DNA from: Thermostichus vulcanus str. 'Rupite'
Lineage (GTDB): Bacteria > Cyanobacteriota > Cyanobacteriia > Thermostichales > Thermostichaceae
Length of the DNA: 64,000 nucleotides
Reading direction: 5' to 3'
Assembly (NCBI RefSeq): GCF_022848905.1
Contig: NZ_JAFIRA010000003.1
Location: 62,001-126,000 of the forward strand
Both the position numbers and the translations under genes were made by a program. Below, one piece after another: positions 25,098-34,069 of the stretch (position 1 is the first letter of the stretch; each line of letters begins with the position of its first letter). The notes beneath the pieces were generated by a model that saw only the letters and a list, made by a program, of their open reading frames with translations, had not been told where the DNA came from and searched no databases.

Positions 25098-26126
25098 TTA
25101 GAAAAACCAGCCGTAGCTGTGTAAGCCTTTGCCCAACAGGTTCACCCCCAGATAACACACCCAAACCACCACAAACCCGAGGCTGGCCAAAAGGGCGGGG
25201 CGTCTTCCTTGCCAACCCTTGGTGATGCGGGCGTGGAGATAGGCGGCAAACACCAACCAAGTGATTAAGGCCCAGGTTTCTTTTGGATCCCAGCTCCAGT
25301 AGGTACCCCAAGCTTCGTTGGCCCAAACGGCCCCAGCAATGATGCCGATGGTGAGCAACGGAAACCCCAACCCGATGAGCCGGTAGCTGGTGTTGTCCAA
25401 AATTTCCGCTAGAGTGAGGCGCTGCAACGGGATCCCTGCCGGTTCAAGGGGTGGGCTAGGTTCAGACAAAGAGGCTGCGGCGGAGCGAGCAGAGGGGATC
25501 CCAGCGGTGGCATAGGCCAACTCTGAGACATGGGCTGGGGTAGGATTCTCCGCCCATTCGGGATGGGTTGAGCGCTGCGGAGCACGAAATTGAAGACCGA
25601 GAGAGTTGCCCTTCAGTTGTACAGCTTGGCCACGAGTCACGATTAAAAAGCTCACCGAGAGCAGGGATCCCACCAACAGGGCGGCATAGCTGAGCAACAT
25701 CACCGTGACATGCATCATCAACCAGTTGGATTGCAGAGCCGGTACCAAGGGTTGGGCCATCTGCATATCTTCAGGCAACACCAAGGCGGCAAACGCAACA
25801 ATCCCTGTCACCACCGGAGCCGTCATCACTCCGACCCAGCGGCTACGGCTCCAATGGAGCGCCACCCAATGGAGGGTGGTGATCCCCCAAGCCAGGAAAA
25901 ACAAGGATTCGTAGAGGTTGCTCAAGGGGAAGTAGCCCGCATCGATCCAACGGGCCGCCAACAGGGCCGCGATCGTCAGGTTAGCCCCGATCATCCCCGC
26001 CAAACCCAATTCTGCCAAGAGCTTTACCTGTGGGAAGGTTGCCCCAGCCCAGTAAAGCAACATCGCCCCAAAACAGATGGCAAACGCCGCATTGTTCAGC
26101 AGACTTTGCAACTGGGTGAGATCCAT
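25098..26126 (-). CDS. ccsA: Cytochrome c biogenesis protein CcsA (ResC-like)
   Basis: CcsA with Ccs1 forms the system II machinery that carries heme across the thylakoid/plasma membrane and attaches it to c-type cytochromes such as cytochrome f. The 342-residue protein has about eight membrane segments and the heme-handling tryptophan motif [19 protein letters not shown] near the C-terminus. A loop of about 75 residues around 175-250 is rich in Ser and Pro. ATG 26126 gives the family-like [19 protein letters not shown]; the open frame extends to 26294 without resemblance to CcsA. Confidence 0.92.
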   Translation of the reverse strand: MDLTQLQSLLNNAAFAICFGAMLLYWAGATFPQVKLLAELGLAGMIGANLTIAALLAARWIDAGYFPLSNLYESLFFLAWGITTLHWVALHWSRSRWVGVMTAPVVTGIVAFAALVLPEDMQMAQPLVPALQSNWLMMHVTVMLLSYAALLVGSLLSVSFLIVTRGQAVQLKGNSLGLQFRAPQRSTHPEWAENPTPAHVSELAYATAGIPSARSAAASLSEPSPPLEPAGIPLQRLTLAEILDNTSYRLIGLGFPLLTIGIIAGAVWANEAWGTYWSWDPKETWALITWLVFAAYLHARITKGWQGRRPALLASLGFVVVWVCYLGVNLLGKGLHSYGWFF

Positions 26127-26343
26127 ACCCCAAGGGGCCGCGAGCGCCGACAGAACCATAGACAACCTCAAAAAATTACCCATCCCATATTGGACAAGCC
26201 CATTTGATTCCATTCTAGGGGCGCAGAAGGGATCCTCCCCAAAGGACACATGCTGGTAATGTGGGGATGGCTTGTCTGCAGCTCGGCGGAGCACAGATTT
26301 TGCTGACTCTTGAATTGGCTCAGGATAAACGCGACAGAACTAC

Positions 26344-26360
26344 GTTCCGCTAACGCGACC
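26344..26360. repeat. Short dispersed repeat of CGCTAACGCGA type
   Basis: GTTCCGCTAACGCGACC lies just upstream of the Pro/Thr-rich lipoprotein gene, and a variant GTTCCGCTGATGCGAAG spans its chosen ATG at 26431. The two are 78 bases apart. Confidence 0.55.
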
Positions 26361-26430
26361 GTGTTGTTGGGATGTGAGGCTCATGCAAGAACACACTGGA
26401 AACGCCAGAACAAAAAACTCCGTTCCGCTG

Positions 26431-27786
26431 ATGCGAAGGGGTTTGGGGTGGTGGTTGTGTCTCTTGGTCGTCCTCTTTTTGGTGTCCTGTGGGGGCTCCC
26501 CGACCGAAGCGGAGGAACCGCTACCCCAGCTGGAACGTGTGCCCGTGCCGACGGAGATTGCCAAGCTAGACGCCTACCTTGAATATTGTCATCCGCAGGT
26601 GCAGATCCTCAACCCGAAGCCGGGGGAAGTGCTGTCTGAGGGTCAGGTGACGGTGCGCTTTGCCGTGCAGGGGTATCCGCTTTTTAAGGATCCCCAGTTA
26701 GGACTCGGCCCCCATCTGCATGTGGTGTTGGACAACCAGCCCTATGTGGCTTACTACGATCTCGACACTCCCCTCATTTTCAAGGATTTGGAGCCGGGAT
26801 CCCATACCTTACGGGTCTTCGCCGGAAAACCCTGGCACGAAAGCTTCAAAAATTCCGAAGCCTATGCCCAAGTCAGCTTTCATGTGCTGGCCCCAACACC
26901 GGAATATGTGCCTCAACCACAACTGCCCCTGCTCACCTACAACCGACCCAAAGGGAGCTACGGAGCCGAGCCGATTCTGGTGGATTTTTGGCTAGCCAAT
27001 GCGCCGGTGCGGGAAAGTCTCTTAGCGGATCTGCCCCGAGATTGGCGGGTGCGCTACACCTTGAATGGGCAATCGGGCTTACTGGATCGTTGGGAGTCCT
27101 TTTATCTGAAGGGCTTTAAGCCCGGCCGCAATGTGATGGTAGTGGAACTGGTGGACGGCAAAGGGGATCCCATCCGCAACGTGTTCAACAGTGCTGCCCG
27201 CGAGATTATCTACACTCCTGGTGGTCAGGATACCCTCTCCCGCCTGACGCGGGGAGAACTGCGCGCCGAAGATGCCCTTGGGATCGTTCAGCCCAAACCT
27301 CCAGCCACGCCTACGCCTATGCCAACGGCGACCCCCAGTCCTACACCTATACCGACCGCTACGCCGACTTTAGAACCTAGCCCAACCCCAACACCCACCC
27401 CCGAACCCACCGCAACTCCTACTCCTGTCCCAACTCCTACTTCTACTCCCACAGCCACCCCTACCGCCCCACCCACCCCTACTCCTAGTCCAACCCCGAC
27501 CCCCGCCCCGCGTCGGCAGCCCCGTTTTCAATTGAGTCGGCCTCGCCCTACCCCAGAACGGATCCCGACGGAGCTATCCACTCCTGTCCCGACCCCACCA
27601 CCCGTAGTAGCTACCCCCAAGCCCACTCCAACCCCAACACCCGTACCCGTTCCAACTCCCTCACAAACCCTAGCGACTCCGCTGCCACGGGTCACTCCCC
27701 TACCCCTAGAAGCGCGCCGATCCATTAAGCAGCAGGGATTGCGGCTCTTACCCCCTGGCTTCCATAGCCCAGCAGATGACCTCTAG
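26431..27786 (+). CDS. Putative lipoprotein with Pro/Thr-rich repeat region
   Basis: The protein starts with a lipoprotein signal peptide (MRRGLGWWLCLLVVLFLVSC) with lipobox LVSC and acylated Cys20. Residues about 55-300 form an extracytoplasmic region of likely beta-sandwich type (QVQILNPKPGEVLSEGQVTV; GSHTLRVFAGKPWHESFKNS). From about residue 308 comes a low-complexity stretch of PTPT, ATPT and PSPT repeats of about 120 residues, then a basic C-terminus. Such stretches span cell-wall peptidoglycan in other proteins. Starts at ATG 26383 or GTG 26374 are possible but would push the signal peptide inward. Function unknown. Confidence 0.75.
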   Translation: MRRGLGWWLCLLVVLFLVSCGGSPTEAEEPLPQLERVPVPTEIAKLDAYLEYCHPQVQILNPKPGEVLSEGQVTVRFAVQGYPLFKDPQLGLGPHLHVVLDNQPYVAYYDLDTPLIFKDLEPGSHTLRVFAGKPWHESFKNSEAYAQVSFHVLAPTPEYVPQPQLPLLTYNRPKGSYGAEPILVDFWLANAPVRESLLADLPRDWRVRYTLNGQSGLLDRWESFYLKGFKPGRNVMVVELVDGKGDPIRNVFNSAAREIIYTPGGQDTLSRLTRGELRAEDALGIVQPKPPATPTPMPTATPSPTPIPTATPTLEPSPTPTPTPEPTATPTPVPTPTSTPTATPTAPPTPTPSPTPTPAPRRQPRFQLSRPRPTPERIPTELSTPVPTPPPVVATPKPTPTPTPVPVPTPSQTLATPLPRVTPLPLEARRSIKQQGLRLLPPGFHSPADDL

Positions 27787-28439
27787 GGCTGACAGGGTGG
27801 AACACGAACGTTAACACTACAGGTAGTGTCTCAATTAAGTACTGGCGCTAAGTTTAGTAGTGTTCAGAAGGATGGGTTCCATAGGGATCCCATTTCTGGG
27901 CTTTGGTGTGGCGATAGGAACGACAGCTCGGATTTAAGCAGGCCAAAATTGCTTTCAGGGATCCCTGTGTTCCTTGTGGTGCAAGCCTTGAGTAGCTTTC
28001 AAGGAGTTAGCGCTGACAGAAGTTTTTGTATAAATCAAGATTTTTGGTATCAATCTAAGAGCAAAAATACAAAAATTTTTCTTGGAAAATGTTTTAAGTT
28101 ATGATTAATTTTACTGGTTTTTAAGAACACAGAAAATAACTCTTTTGGTGATAGCTGCAACTCCCGAGTCTTCCTTATATAGTGTAACAAGACTGCAAAA
28201 AACCACTGTAAACACTACTGGTAGTAGTCAAGAGCGCTTGACTCAATATATTTAGTGAATCAAATCCTCGATGTGAATTCTGATTTTTTAGGGTCAAAAC
28301 CTTTACGAAAAGCCTTATCTGTTGGTATGAATAAGATGCTGTTTGCCGAAAGGTCAACTTCGCCAAAGGGAAGAGGGCCTCACGCAGCAGGAGGAGTGAA
28401 AGTCCTGACAGGGCGTGCATTTATGGTGTGGGGTTGGAT
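27787..28439. other. Gene-free, AT-rich region upstream of the sigma factor gene
   Basis: No believable gene lies in this 650-base stretch; the short open frames have no family resemblance. It contains two related inverted repeats. One is ACACTAC-AG-GTAGTGT at 27814-27829, a perfect 7-bp arm pair; the other is the near copy ACACTAC-TG-GTAGTAG at 28212-28227. A single half-site GTAGTGT lies at 27857-27863. The last 400 bases are clearly richer in A and T than the genes on either side. The region probably holds the sigma gene promoter and operator sites. Confidence 0.5.
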
Positions 28440-29396
28440 ATGTCGGACAATCTTGATCTGCAAGATGCGGTGGGACGTTTCTTAAAAACCATCGGTCGTT
28501 ACTCGTTGCTGACTGCGGAAGAAGAATTGCGTCTGGCTCACCAGGTTCAACAGATGATGCTGCTGCTGGAGCAACGCCAGAGCTATGAGTCCGTGGAAGA
28601 CTGGGCCAGACGGATGGGGATCCCTTTGGGAGAGCTACAGCAAATCCTGAGGCAGGGGGAGGCGGCCAAAAAGCGGATGGTGGAATGCAACCTGCGGCTG
28701 GTGGTGTCGATCGCTAAGCGCTATCGCAATCGTGGCTTGCCCTTTTTGGACTTGATTCAGGAGGGTACCATCGGCCTCACCCGAGCGGTAGAAAAGTTTG
28801 ATCCCACCCGAGGTTATAAATTTTCCACCTATGCCACCTGGTGGATCCGGCAGAGTGTGAACCGCGGGATCCAAAACAAAGGCCGCATGATCCGACTGCC
28901 GGCCCACATGTATGAGAAAGTCTCGCAGGTAAAACGGCGCTACCGGGAGTTGTCTTCCGAAAAGGGATCCCGTCCGCAAGCTGAAGAGGTGTTTGAGTCT
29001 CTGGAGATTGGCGATAACTACCGGGATTTGATTACCCGTCACATGGCAGAGATGCGCTCCCTCAACGTGGGGGTAGGGGATGAAGACGGCACGGAATTGC
29101 AACACTTTATTCAAGACGAAGACAACGATCCTGTCGAACATCTCAATCGCGTCGCCCATCGGGAGGAAGTGCGTGCCCTAGTGGGTCAACTGAGCGACCG
29201 GGAACAACAGGTGATCGTGGCTCGGTATGGATTGGATGGATCGAGTGGCCTAACGCTGCGGGAAATTGGCGAGCATATCGGTCTTTCTCGGGAGCGGGTA
29301 CGGCAAATTGAGCGGCGGGCTTTACGAAAATTGCGGCGATTGCAACAGGAATACTCCACCCCCAAAACCAGCAAGCGGCTTAACCCCTTGAACTAA
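28440..29396 (+). CDS. Group 2 RNA polymerase sigma factor (RpoD-like)
   Basis: This 318-residue sigma-70 family factor has region 1.2 (DAVGRFLKTIGRYSLLTAEE), the core-binding region 2 (NLRLVVSIAKRYRNRGLPFL; YKFSTYATWWIRQSV), region 3, and the -35 recognition helix in LTLREIGEHIGLSRERVRQI. There is no long N-terminal region 1.1, and the length is shorter than the principal SigA. It is therefore a non-essential group 2 factor (SigB/C/D/E type); which one cannot be told here. ATG 28440 is chosen over GTG 28428. It has a long AT-rich upstream region, as expected for a stress-controlled gene. Confidence 0.92.
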   Translation: MSDNLDLQDAVGRFLKTIGRYSLLTAEEELRLAHQVQQMMLLLEQRQSYESVEDWARRMGIPLGELQQILRQGEAAKKRMVECNLRLVVSIAKRYRNRGLPFLDLIQEGTIGLTRAVEKFDPTRGYKFSTYATWWIRQSVNRGIQNKGRMIRLPAHMYEKVSQVKRRYRELSSEKGSRPQAEEVFESLEIGDNYRDLITRHMAEMRSLNVGVGDEDGTELQHFIQDEDNDPVEHLNRVAHREEVRALVGQLSDREQQVIVARYGLDGSSGLTLREIGEHIGLSRERVRQIERRALRKLRRLQQEYSTPKTSKRLNPLN

Positions 29397-29489
29397 CCCA
29401 CTGGGATCCGGAAGCATGTTTAATAGAGTCAGCGCCCGCTGCGACTAGGCTAGAACCCTATCTTGTCTTGGCTAGAGGGCTGACCTGGT

Positions 29490-30581
29490 GTGGAGTTGTT
29501 GAAAGTTTTAATCCCATTCTCCCAGCGTCGACGTTGGATGCGCAGCTGGGTGCGGTGGCGTAGGCGAGTGCGGCGATTTTGGTGGAGCAGCAGTGGGGAT
29601 TGGCGTTGGCTGGGGGAAAAACCCATTCCAGTAGCCAGCTTGAACCGCTTGGTCTGGAGAGACTCGGTTCCTTCCCTCAGTTTCTTTGTCATGCTCAGTC
29701 TCTCCGGCATTATTTCTACCTTAGGTCTGTTGGCAGATAGTACGGCAGTGGTGATCGGGGCAATGATCATCGCGCCTTTGATGGGCCCCATTTTGGGTAT
29801 AGCCTATGCTGCGGCTGTGGCCAATCGTCGGTTATTGAAACGGGCTGCCCTAACACTACTGATCGGCAGCTTAACCACGGTCCTCAGTGCCCTCCTGATT
29901 TGCCAAGTTGCCGGATTGCGGGACTTGAACGATGAGATCCGGATGCGCACTCAACCAACGTTGCTGGATCTGGGGGTAGCTTTGGGGGCGGGGGTGGCGG
30001 GGGCCTTTGCCAAATCCCGTAAGTCGGTGGCGGATGCTTTTCCAGGGGTCGCGATTGCGGTCGCTTTGATTCCGCCCTTAAGTGTGATGGGTATAGGGTT
30101 AGCTCTTTCCGATTGGGAAACGTTGGGGGGATCCTCTCTGCTGTTTATCACCAATCTGGCAGGCATTATTTTCAGTGGCATCCTCACTTTTCTCTGGCAA
30201 CGCTATGGATCGTTGGAGCGGGCACAGGGAGGGATCGCCTTTGTGGGAATGGTTATAGCGTTGATCGGGATCCCGCTGGGGATTTCACTGCGCAATTTAC
30301 TGCTACAGTCCAATATCCGTCAGCAGGTGCGAGAACTGCTGGAAAATCAATTGGATCCCTTTGAAAAGACTCACTTGCGCTCGTTGCGGGTGCGGCAGCG
30401 GCGACAGGGATTGGAAGTGGATATCGAAATCTCTGCGCCCCCTCAGCAAATGACGGAAGCCGATTTGCAAAGGGTGCAAAACGTTTTGCAGGATACTCTT
30501 GGGCAACCGGTGGCGCTGCAGGTGAGTTTGATCCCGGTACAGCAATTTCAACTGTCTACGGATCCAGAAGGTCAACCTTAA
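29490..30581 (+). CDS. DUF389 family membrane protein with Trp/Arg-rich N-terminus
   Basis: The 363-residue protein has about six membrane segments and the DUF389 core (DSTAVVIGAMIIAPLMGPIL; FAKSRKSVADAFPGVAIAVA). A cytoplasmic C-terminal domain of about 90 residues follows. Residues 12-42 are very rich in tryptophan and arginine (RRRWMRSWVRWRRRVRRFWW), which is not part of the family core. Translation starts at GTG 29490. The stop overlaps the convergent gcvT gene by four bases. Function unknown; a channel or transporter role is often supposed. Confidence 0.82.
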   Translation: MELLKVLIPFSQRRRWMRSWVRWRRRVRRFWWSSSGDWRWLGEKPIPVASLNRLVWRDSVPSLSFFVMLSLSGIISTLGLLADSTAVVIGAMIIAPLMGPILGIAYAAAVANRRLLKRAALTLLIGSLTTVLSALLICQVAGLRDLNDEIRMRTQPTLLDLGVALGAGVAGAFAKSRKSVADAFPGVAIAVALIPPLSVMGIGLALSDWETLGGSSLLFITNLAGIIFSGILTFLWQRYGSLERAQGGIAFVGMVIALIGIPLGISLRNLLLQSNIRQQVRELLENQLDPFEKTHLRSLRVRQRRQGLEVDIEISAPPQQMTEADLQRVQNVLQDTLGQPVALQVSLIPVQQFQLSTDPEGQP

Positions 30582-31699
30582 GCCTGAGGGCGATAAAAAG
30601 GTCGTTTCACCACTTCGGCAGGCCAGTGCTGGCCGCGAATCTCAATCTCCAACCGGGATCCCACCTTTGTCCAATCCGGATTCACGTACCCTAGGCCAAT
30701 GCCGTAGCCCAGACTCGGCGAATGGGTGCCACTGGTCACCCGGCCAATGGGATCCGAACTGCCGGCGGCCCAAATGGCATAGCCTGTGCGGGGGATGGCC
30801 CGTTCCAACATGCGAAAGCCCACCAAGCGACGTGGGATCCCCTGATTTCGCTGGGCCTCTAGAGCCAATTTACCGATGTAGTCCCCCGGATTGTTCACCA
30901 ACCAAGCCAAGCCTGCCTCCAGCGGGGTTGTGGTTTCATCCATATCCTGCCCGTACAGATGCAGGGCTGCCTCCAACCGCAGCGTATCGCGGCAGCCCAA
31001 TCCACAGGGTTGCACCCCCGCTTGCATCAACTGCTCCCACAAAAAAATCCCATCCTCAAGGTTGAGCATCACCTCAAACCCGTCTTCGCCGGTATAGCCG
31101 GTGCGAGCCACAAAGATCGCCTCTCCCGAGAATCCTTCCTTTCCCTTAAACTGGCCATGCTGAAACCGCCCCAAATCTACCAGGGATCCCCGGAGATAGG
31201 GTTGTAGGGCTGGCTCTGCCTCTGGCCCCTGCACCGCCAACAGCACGCGGGTGTCGGAGTGATCCTGCAGGTTGACCCCTGGGATCCCGCTCAAATGCTG
31301 GTGCAGCCAATCCCAATCCTTCTGGCGAGTGGCGGCATTGACGATCACGCTCCAGTGTTCCCGCTCCACTTGGGGGGGATGCTGATAGAAAATTACATCA
31401 TCCACAATGCCCCCCTGGGGGTTTAGCAGGACCGTGTAGCGACCGGATCCCGCTGGTAAGGGGCGCAGATCTGTAGGCAGCAGACGGTTCAACTGGGATC
31501 CCAGCTCAGGTCCCCAGAGGGTGAATTTGCCCATGTGGGAAATATCAAACACCCCTACCTTCTCCCGAACAGCCCGATGCTCCGCCACCACTCCTTGGTA
31601 CTGCACCGGCATTTCCCAGCCGGAAAAAGGAACAAACCGGGCCCCCAAAGCTCGATGAAGGGCAAACAGAGGGGTGCGCTGCAGTGGAGTGGAACTCAT
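30578..31699 (-). CDS. gcvT: Aminomethyltransferase (glycine cleavage T protein)
   Basis: GcvT passes the methylene group of glycine to tetrahydrofolate in the glycine cleavage system, important for clearing photorespiratory glycine. The 373-residue protein has the N-terminal FVPFSGWEMPVQYQGVVAEH and VGVFDISHMGKFTLWG, the folate-site region ARTGYTGEDGFEV, and the C-terminal beta-barrel (GRVTSGTHSPSLGYGIGLGY). gcvH and gcvP are not in the window. It is divergent from gloA with only 67 bases between. Confidence 0.95.
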   Translation of the reverse strand: MSSTPLQRTPLFALHRALGARFVPFSGWEMPVQYQGVVAEHRAVREKVGVFDISHMGKFTLWGPELGSQLNRLLPTDLRPLPAGSGRYTVLLNPQGGIVDDVIFYQHPPQVEREHWSVIVNAATRQKDWDWLHQHLSGIPGVNLQDHSDTRVLLAVQGPEAEPALQPYLRGSLVDLGRFQHGQFKGKEGFSGEAIFVARTGYTGEDGFEVMLNLEDGIFLWEQLMQAGVQPCGLGCRDTLRLEAALHLYGQDMDETTTPLEAGLAWLVNNPGDYIGKLALEAQRNQGIPRRLVGFRMLERAIPRTGYAIWAAGSSDPIGRVTSGTHSPSLGYGIGLGYVNPDWTKVGSRLEIEIRGQHWPAEVVKRPFYRPQA

Positions 31700-31766
31700 G
31701 ACGGGATCCCCGAAAAGGCAAGGACTAGAATAAATTCACCGTCGCATATCTTTTGGAGCCGATACC

Positions 31767-32198
31767 ATGCGTCTTCTCCACACCATGATCCGCGTTGGCA
31801 ACCTGGAACGCTCCCTACAGTTTTATTGCGAGGTACTGGGGATGCGCCTGCTGCGCAAGAAAGACTACCCAACCGGAAGATTTACTCTCGCCTTCGTCGG
31901 CTATGGCGATGAATCAGAAACGGCGGTGATTGAACTGACCCACAACTGGGACACCGACCACTACGATCTGGGCAATGGCTATGGCCACATCGCCTTGGGC
32001 GTGGAAGATATCTACGGCACCTGTGAAGCGATCAAAGCTCGGGGGGGCAAGGTAGTGCGCGAACCCGGCCCGATGAAACATGGCAGCACGGTGATCGCCT
32101 TTGTCGAGGATCCGGATGGCTACAAAATCGAGTTAATCCAGACCCAATCCTTGGCTGCTGAACTGGAAAAAGTGGCTGCGGTGGGTAGCACTGCCTAA
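31767..32198 (+). CDS. gloA: Lactoylglutathione lyase (glyoxalase I)
   Basis: Glyoxalase I converts the methylglyoxal-glutathione hemithioacetal to S-lactoylglutathione, removing a toxic by-product of sugar metabolism. The 143-residue protein keeps the four metal ligands at the positions of the E. coli enzyme: His5, Glu56, His74 and Glu122. The short form without the inserts of zinc-type enzymes suggests nickel dependence. ATG 31767 is the clear start. Confidence 0.95.
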   Translation: MRLLHTMIRVGNLERSLQFYCEVLGMRLLRKKDYPTGRFTLAFVGYGDESETAVIELTHNWDTDHYDLGNGYGHIALGVEDIYGTCEAIKARGGKVVREPGPMKHGSTVIAFVEDPDGYKIELIQTQSLAAELEKVAAVGSTA

Positions 32199-32224
32199 GC
32201 CAGTTTGACCTGGGATCCTGAGCT

Positions 32225-33388
32225 TCAGTTGGCGGATCCCCCCACCGTCAACTGACCCAACACATTGATATCAAAAGTGAAATTGATGGTGACAGAGTTG
32301 CCGTCGTAGGCTTCGGGCAAGGGTAGGAAGGGGGCTGCCCTCTGAATTGCCGTCAACGCCGCATCGTCGGTTTGCTGGCTACCGGAGGTGCGCCCCAAAC
32401 GAATATTCTGCAAATCTCCACCTCGACCGACCGTGAAAATCACCACGGTACGGCGGGAAGTTCCCGTCTGACCAGGGATCCAATTTTGTTCCACTTTTCG
32501 CTGCAGAGCCGCTAACCAGGGGCCCCAGTCCACATTGGCGCGGGCAGCCACGCTGGGGGGGTTGGGAGCCGATTGGGTGGGGTTGGCCAGCCCACTGGCC
32601 CCACTGCCTTGAACACCCGCCCCGTCACTGGGAGCAGAGGCACTGACTGGCGGGCCCAATTGGGAAGAATCGGAGGGGCGCTGGGCTGGGGGTGCTTCTG
32701 GTAACGGTTGGGGAGCAGGCGGAACGGGAGCCAATTGACTTAAGTCTGAAACCCGCTCGCTCGGCTGCACCGGCAAAGGCTCGGCAGTTGGGGGGGGTGT
32801 AGGGGGCGGAGTGGCTGGAGGAGCCGCCGCTACAGGAGGTGGAGTCGCCGTTGGGATGGGAGTGGGGACAGGGGTGGGAGGCGGGGGTGCCGGAGTCGGG
32901 GTTGAGGTAGGTTGAGGGGGCGCTGGAGTGGGGGTCGGGGTGGGCGTAGGGGTCGGGGTCGGTGGGGGTGTTGGAGTAGGTGTTGCCAGGGCAACTTCAG
33001 CAGGGGCTGGCGGTGGGGGTACAGGGGCCGGCTGCTCGGGCTGAGGCGGTTGCGGTTGCGGAGGGGGCGGGGCAGGGGCTTCTTGAGGAGGAGCGGCCTG
33101 GGATTGGGGTGGGCTACCTTGAGAGGGAGGCGCTTCGATACGCTCACCCCCATCGCGGGAATCCACATCGGAAATCAACTCAGCCTCATCCGGTGGCTCC
33201 AGATCCTCGGGATCCAGAAGAATAAATTCAATGGCCTCTTGCTCTGGCTCTCGAATTAGCCAAAGACGGCCTAAATAGAGGAATCCCAGCAACAGCAGCA
33301 AATGCAGCAGCAAGGACAGCGCCACCATCCAAAAAAAGTTGCGAGATTCATCCTCGCGGCGGCGTTGTTCAACCAAAGTGCTGGTCAT
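32225..33388 (-). CDS. TonB-like energy transducer with Pro/Thr-rich linker
   Basis: The 387-residue protein has a short cytoplasmic N-terminus and one membrane anchor (residues about 20-42, MVALSLLLHLLLLLGFLYLG). A proline-rich periplasmic linker of over 200 residues contains PTPTPT runs. The C-terminal domain is of TonB/TolA type (ALQRKVEQNWIPGQTG; TVVIFTVGRGGDLQNIRL; AAPFLPLPEAYDG). It should span the periplasm and pass energy to, or hold, an outer-membrane partner. No ExbB/ExbD genes are adjacent. Confidence 0.85.
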   Translation of the reverse strand: MTSTLVEQRRREDESRNFFWMVALSLLLHLLLLLGFLYLGRLWLIREPEQEAIEFILLDPEDLEPPDEAELISDVDSRDGGERIEAPPSQGSPPQSQAAPPQEAPAPPPPQPQPPQPEQPAPVPPPPAPAEVALATPTPTPPPTPTPTPTPTPTPAPPQPTSTPTPAPPPPTPVPTPIPTATPPPVAAAPPATPPPTPPPTAEPLPVQPSERVSDLSQLAPVPPAPQPLPEAPPAQRPSDSSQLGPPVSASAPSDGAGVQGSGASGLANPTQSAPNPPSVAARANVDWGPWLAALQRKVEQNWIPGQTGTSRRTVVIFTVGRGGDLQNIRLGRTSGSQQTDDAALTAIQRAAPFLPLPEAYDGNSVTINFTFDINVLGQLTVGGSAN

Positions 33389-33456
33389 GGCCAGGATTGC
33401 CCTCTTGTGTTCTCAACTCTCTCAACACACCGAGTTGTCCTCTCGAATACTCGGCC

Positions 33457-33470
33457 ACACTAGCTAGTGT
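33457..33470. promoter_or_regulatory. Perfect 14-bp palindrome ACACTAGCTAGTGT
   Basis: This palindrome is in the 243-base space between the divergent TonB-like gene and the VOC gene, about 70 bases before the TonB-like start. Its location and symmetry fit a dimeric repressor site. It shares the ACACTA/TAGTGT half-site with the repeats upstream of the sigma factor gene, though with shorter spacing. Confidence 0.35.
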
Positions 33471-33631
33471 TATAACATCCTGCCAGTTTTGCCCCCTGCG
33501 CAAAGGCGTACTGTCCATCTCCGGCTTGAGAAGGGATCCCTCAGTGCAGCACCCACCCCAAGATCGCCTACTCTGAAAAGAGCAGGGATCCGAGTGGACA
33601 GGATCCCTGATGTGCCGGTTTGGAGGGTGTC

Positions 33632-34066
33632 ATGGAGCCGATCCGCTTTCATCTTGCTTTTCCGGTTGCGGATATTCCCCTGACCAAAACCTTTTACGGG
33701 GAGGGTTTGGGCTGTGAGATAGGCCGAGAAAGTCCGGCTTCTGTCATCCTCAACCTGTACGGACATCAGCTGGTAGCCCACCTCACCCACGAAGAACTCA
33801 CCCCACAACGGGGCATTTACCCCCGCCACTTTGGCCTGATCTTCTCGGACCAAGCGGATTGGGAGTCCTTGGCCGCCCGTGCCCAGGTACGAGAGTTACC
33901 CTTCTATCAAGAACCGCGCTGGCGGTTTGTCGGCTCTCCGCTGGAGCATGGCACCTTCTTTTTGCAGGATCCCTTTTACAACCTGCTGGAGTTCAAATAC
34001 TATCGCCATGCCTCCGCCATCTTCGGGGAGCGGGAATTGGCCTTGATTGGGGATCGGGAGGGTTGA
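33632..34066 (+). CDS. VOC (glyoxalase/dioxygenase superfamily) protein
   Basis: The 144-residue protein has the paired beta-alpha-beta-beta-beta units of the VOC fold. It begins FHLAFPVADIPLTKTFY and ends with FFLQDPFYNLLEFKYYR, including the usual metal-site His and Glu. Related cyanobacterial proteins are annotated only as glyoxalase-like. ATG 33632 follows a GGAGGGT ribosome site. It is followed after three bases by the Tab2 gene, so the two form an operon. Confidence 0.85.
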   Translation: MEPIRFHLAFPVADIPLTKTFYGEGLGCEIGRESPASVILNLYGHQLVAHLTHEELTPQRGIYPRHFGLIFSDQADWESLAARAQVRELPFYQEPRWRFVGSPLEHGTFFLQDPFYNLLEFKYYRHASAIFGERELALIGDREG

Positions 34067-34069
34067 TCC

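Noticed and set aside
27290-27520. CRISPR-like repetition in the PTPT coding region
   Set aside because: The repeats are short codon-level repeats of Pro-Thr in an open frame, without constant repeat and unique spacer structure.
27826-28104. 92-codon open frame in the spacer before the sigma factor
   Set aside because: No family resemblance, no ribosome site, AT-rich composition unlike neighbouring genes, and it overlaps probable operator repeats.
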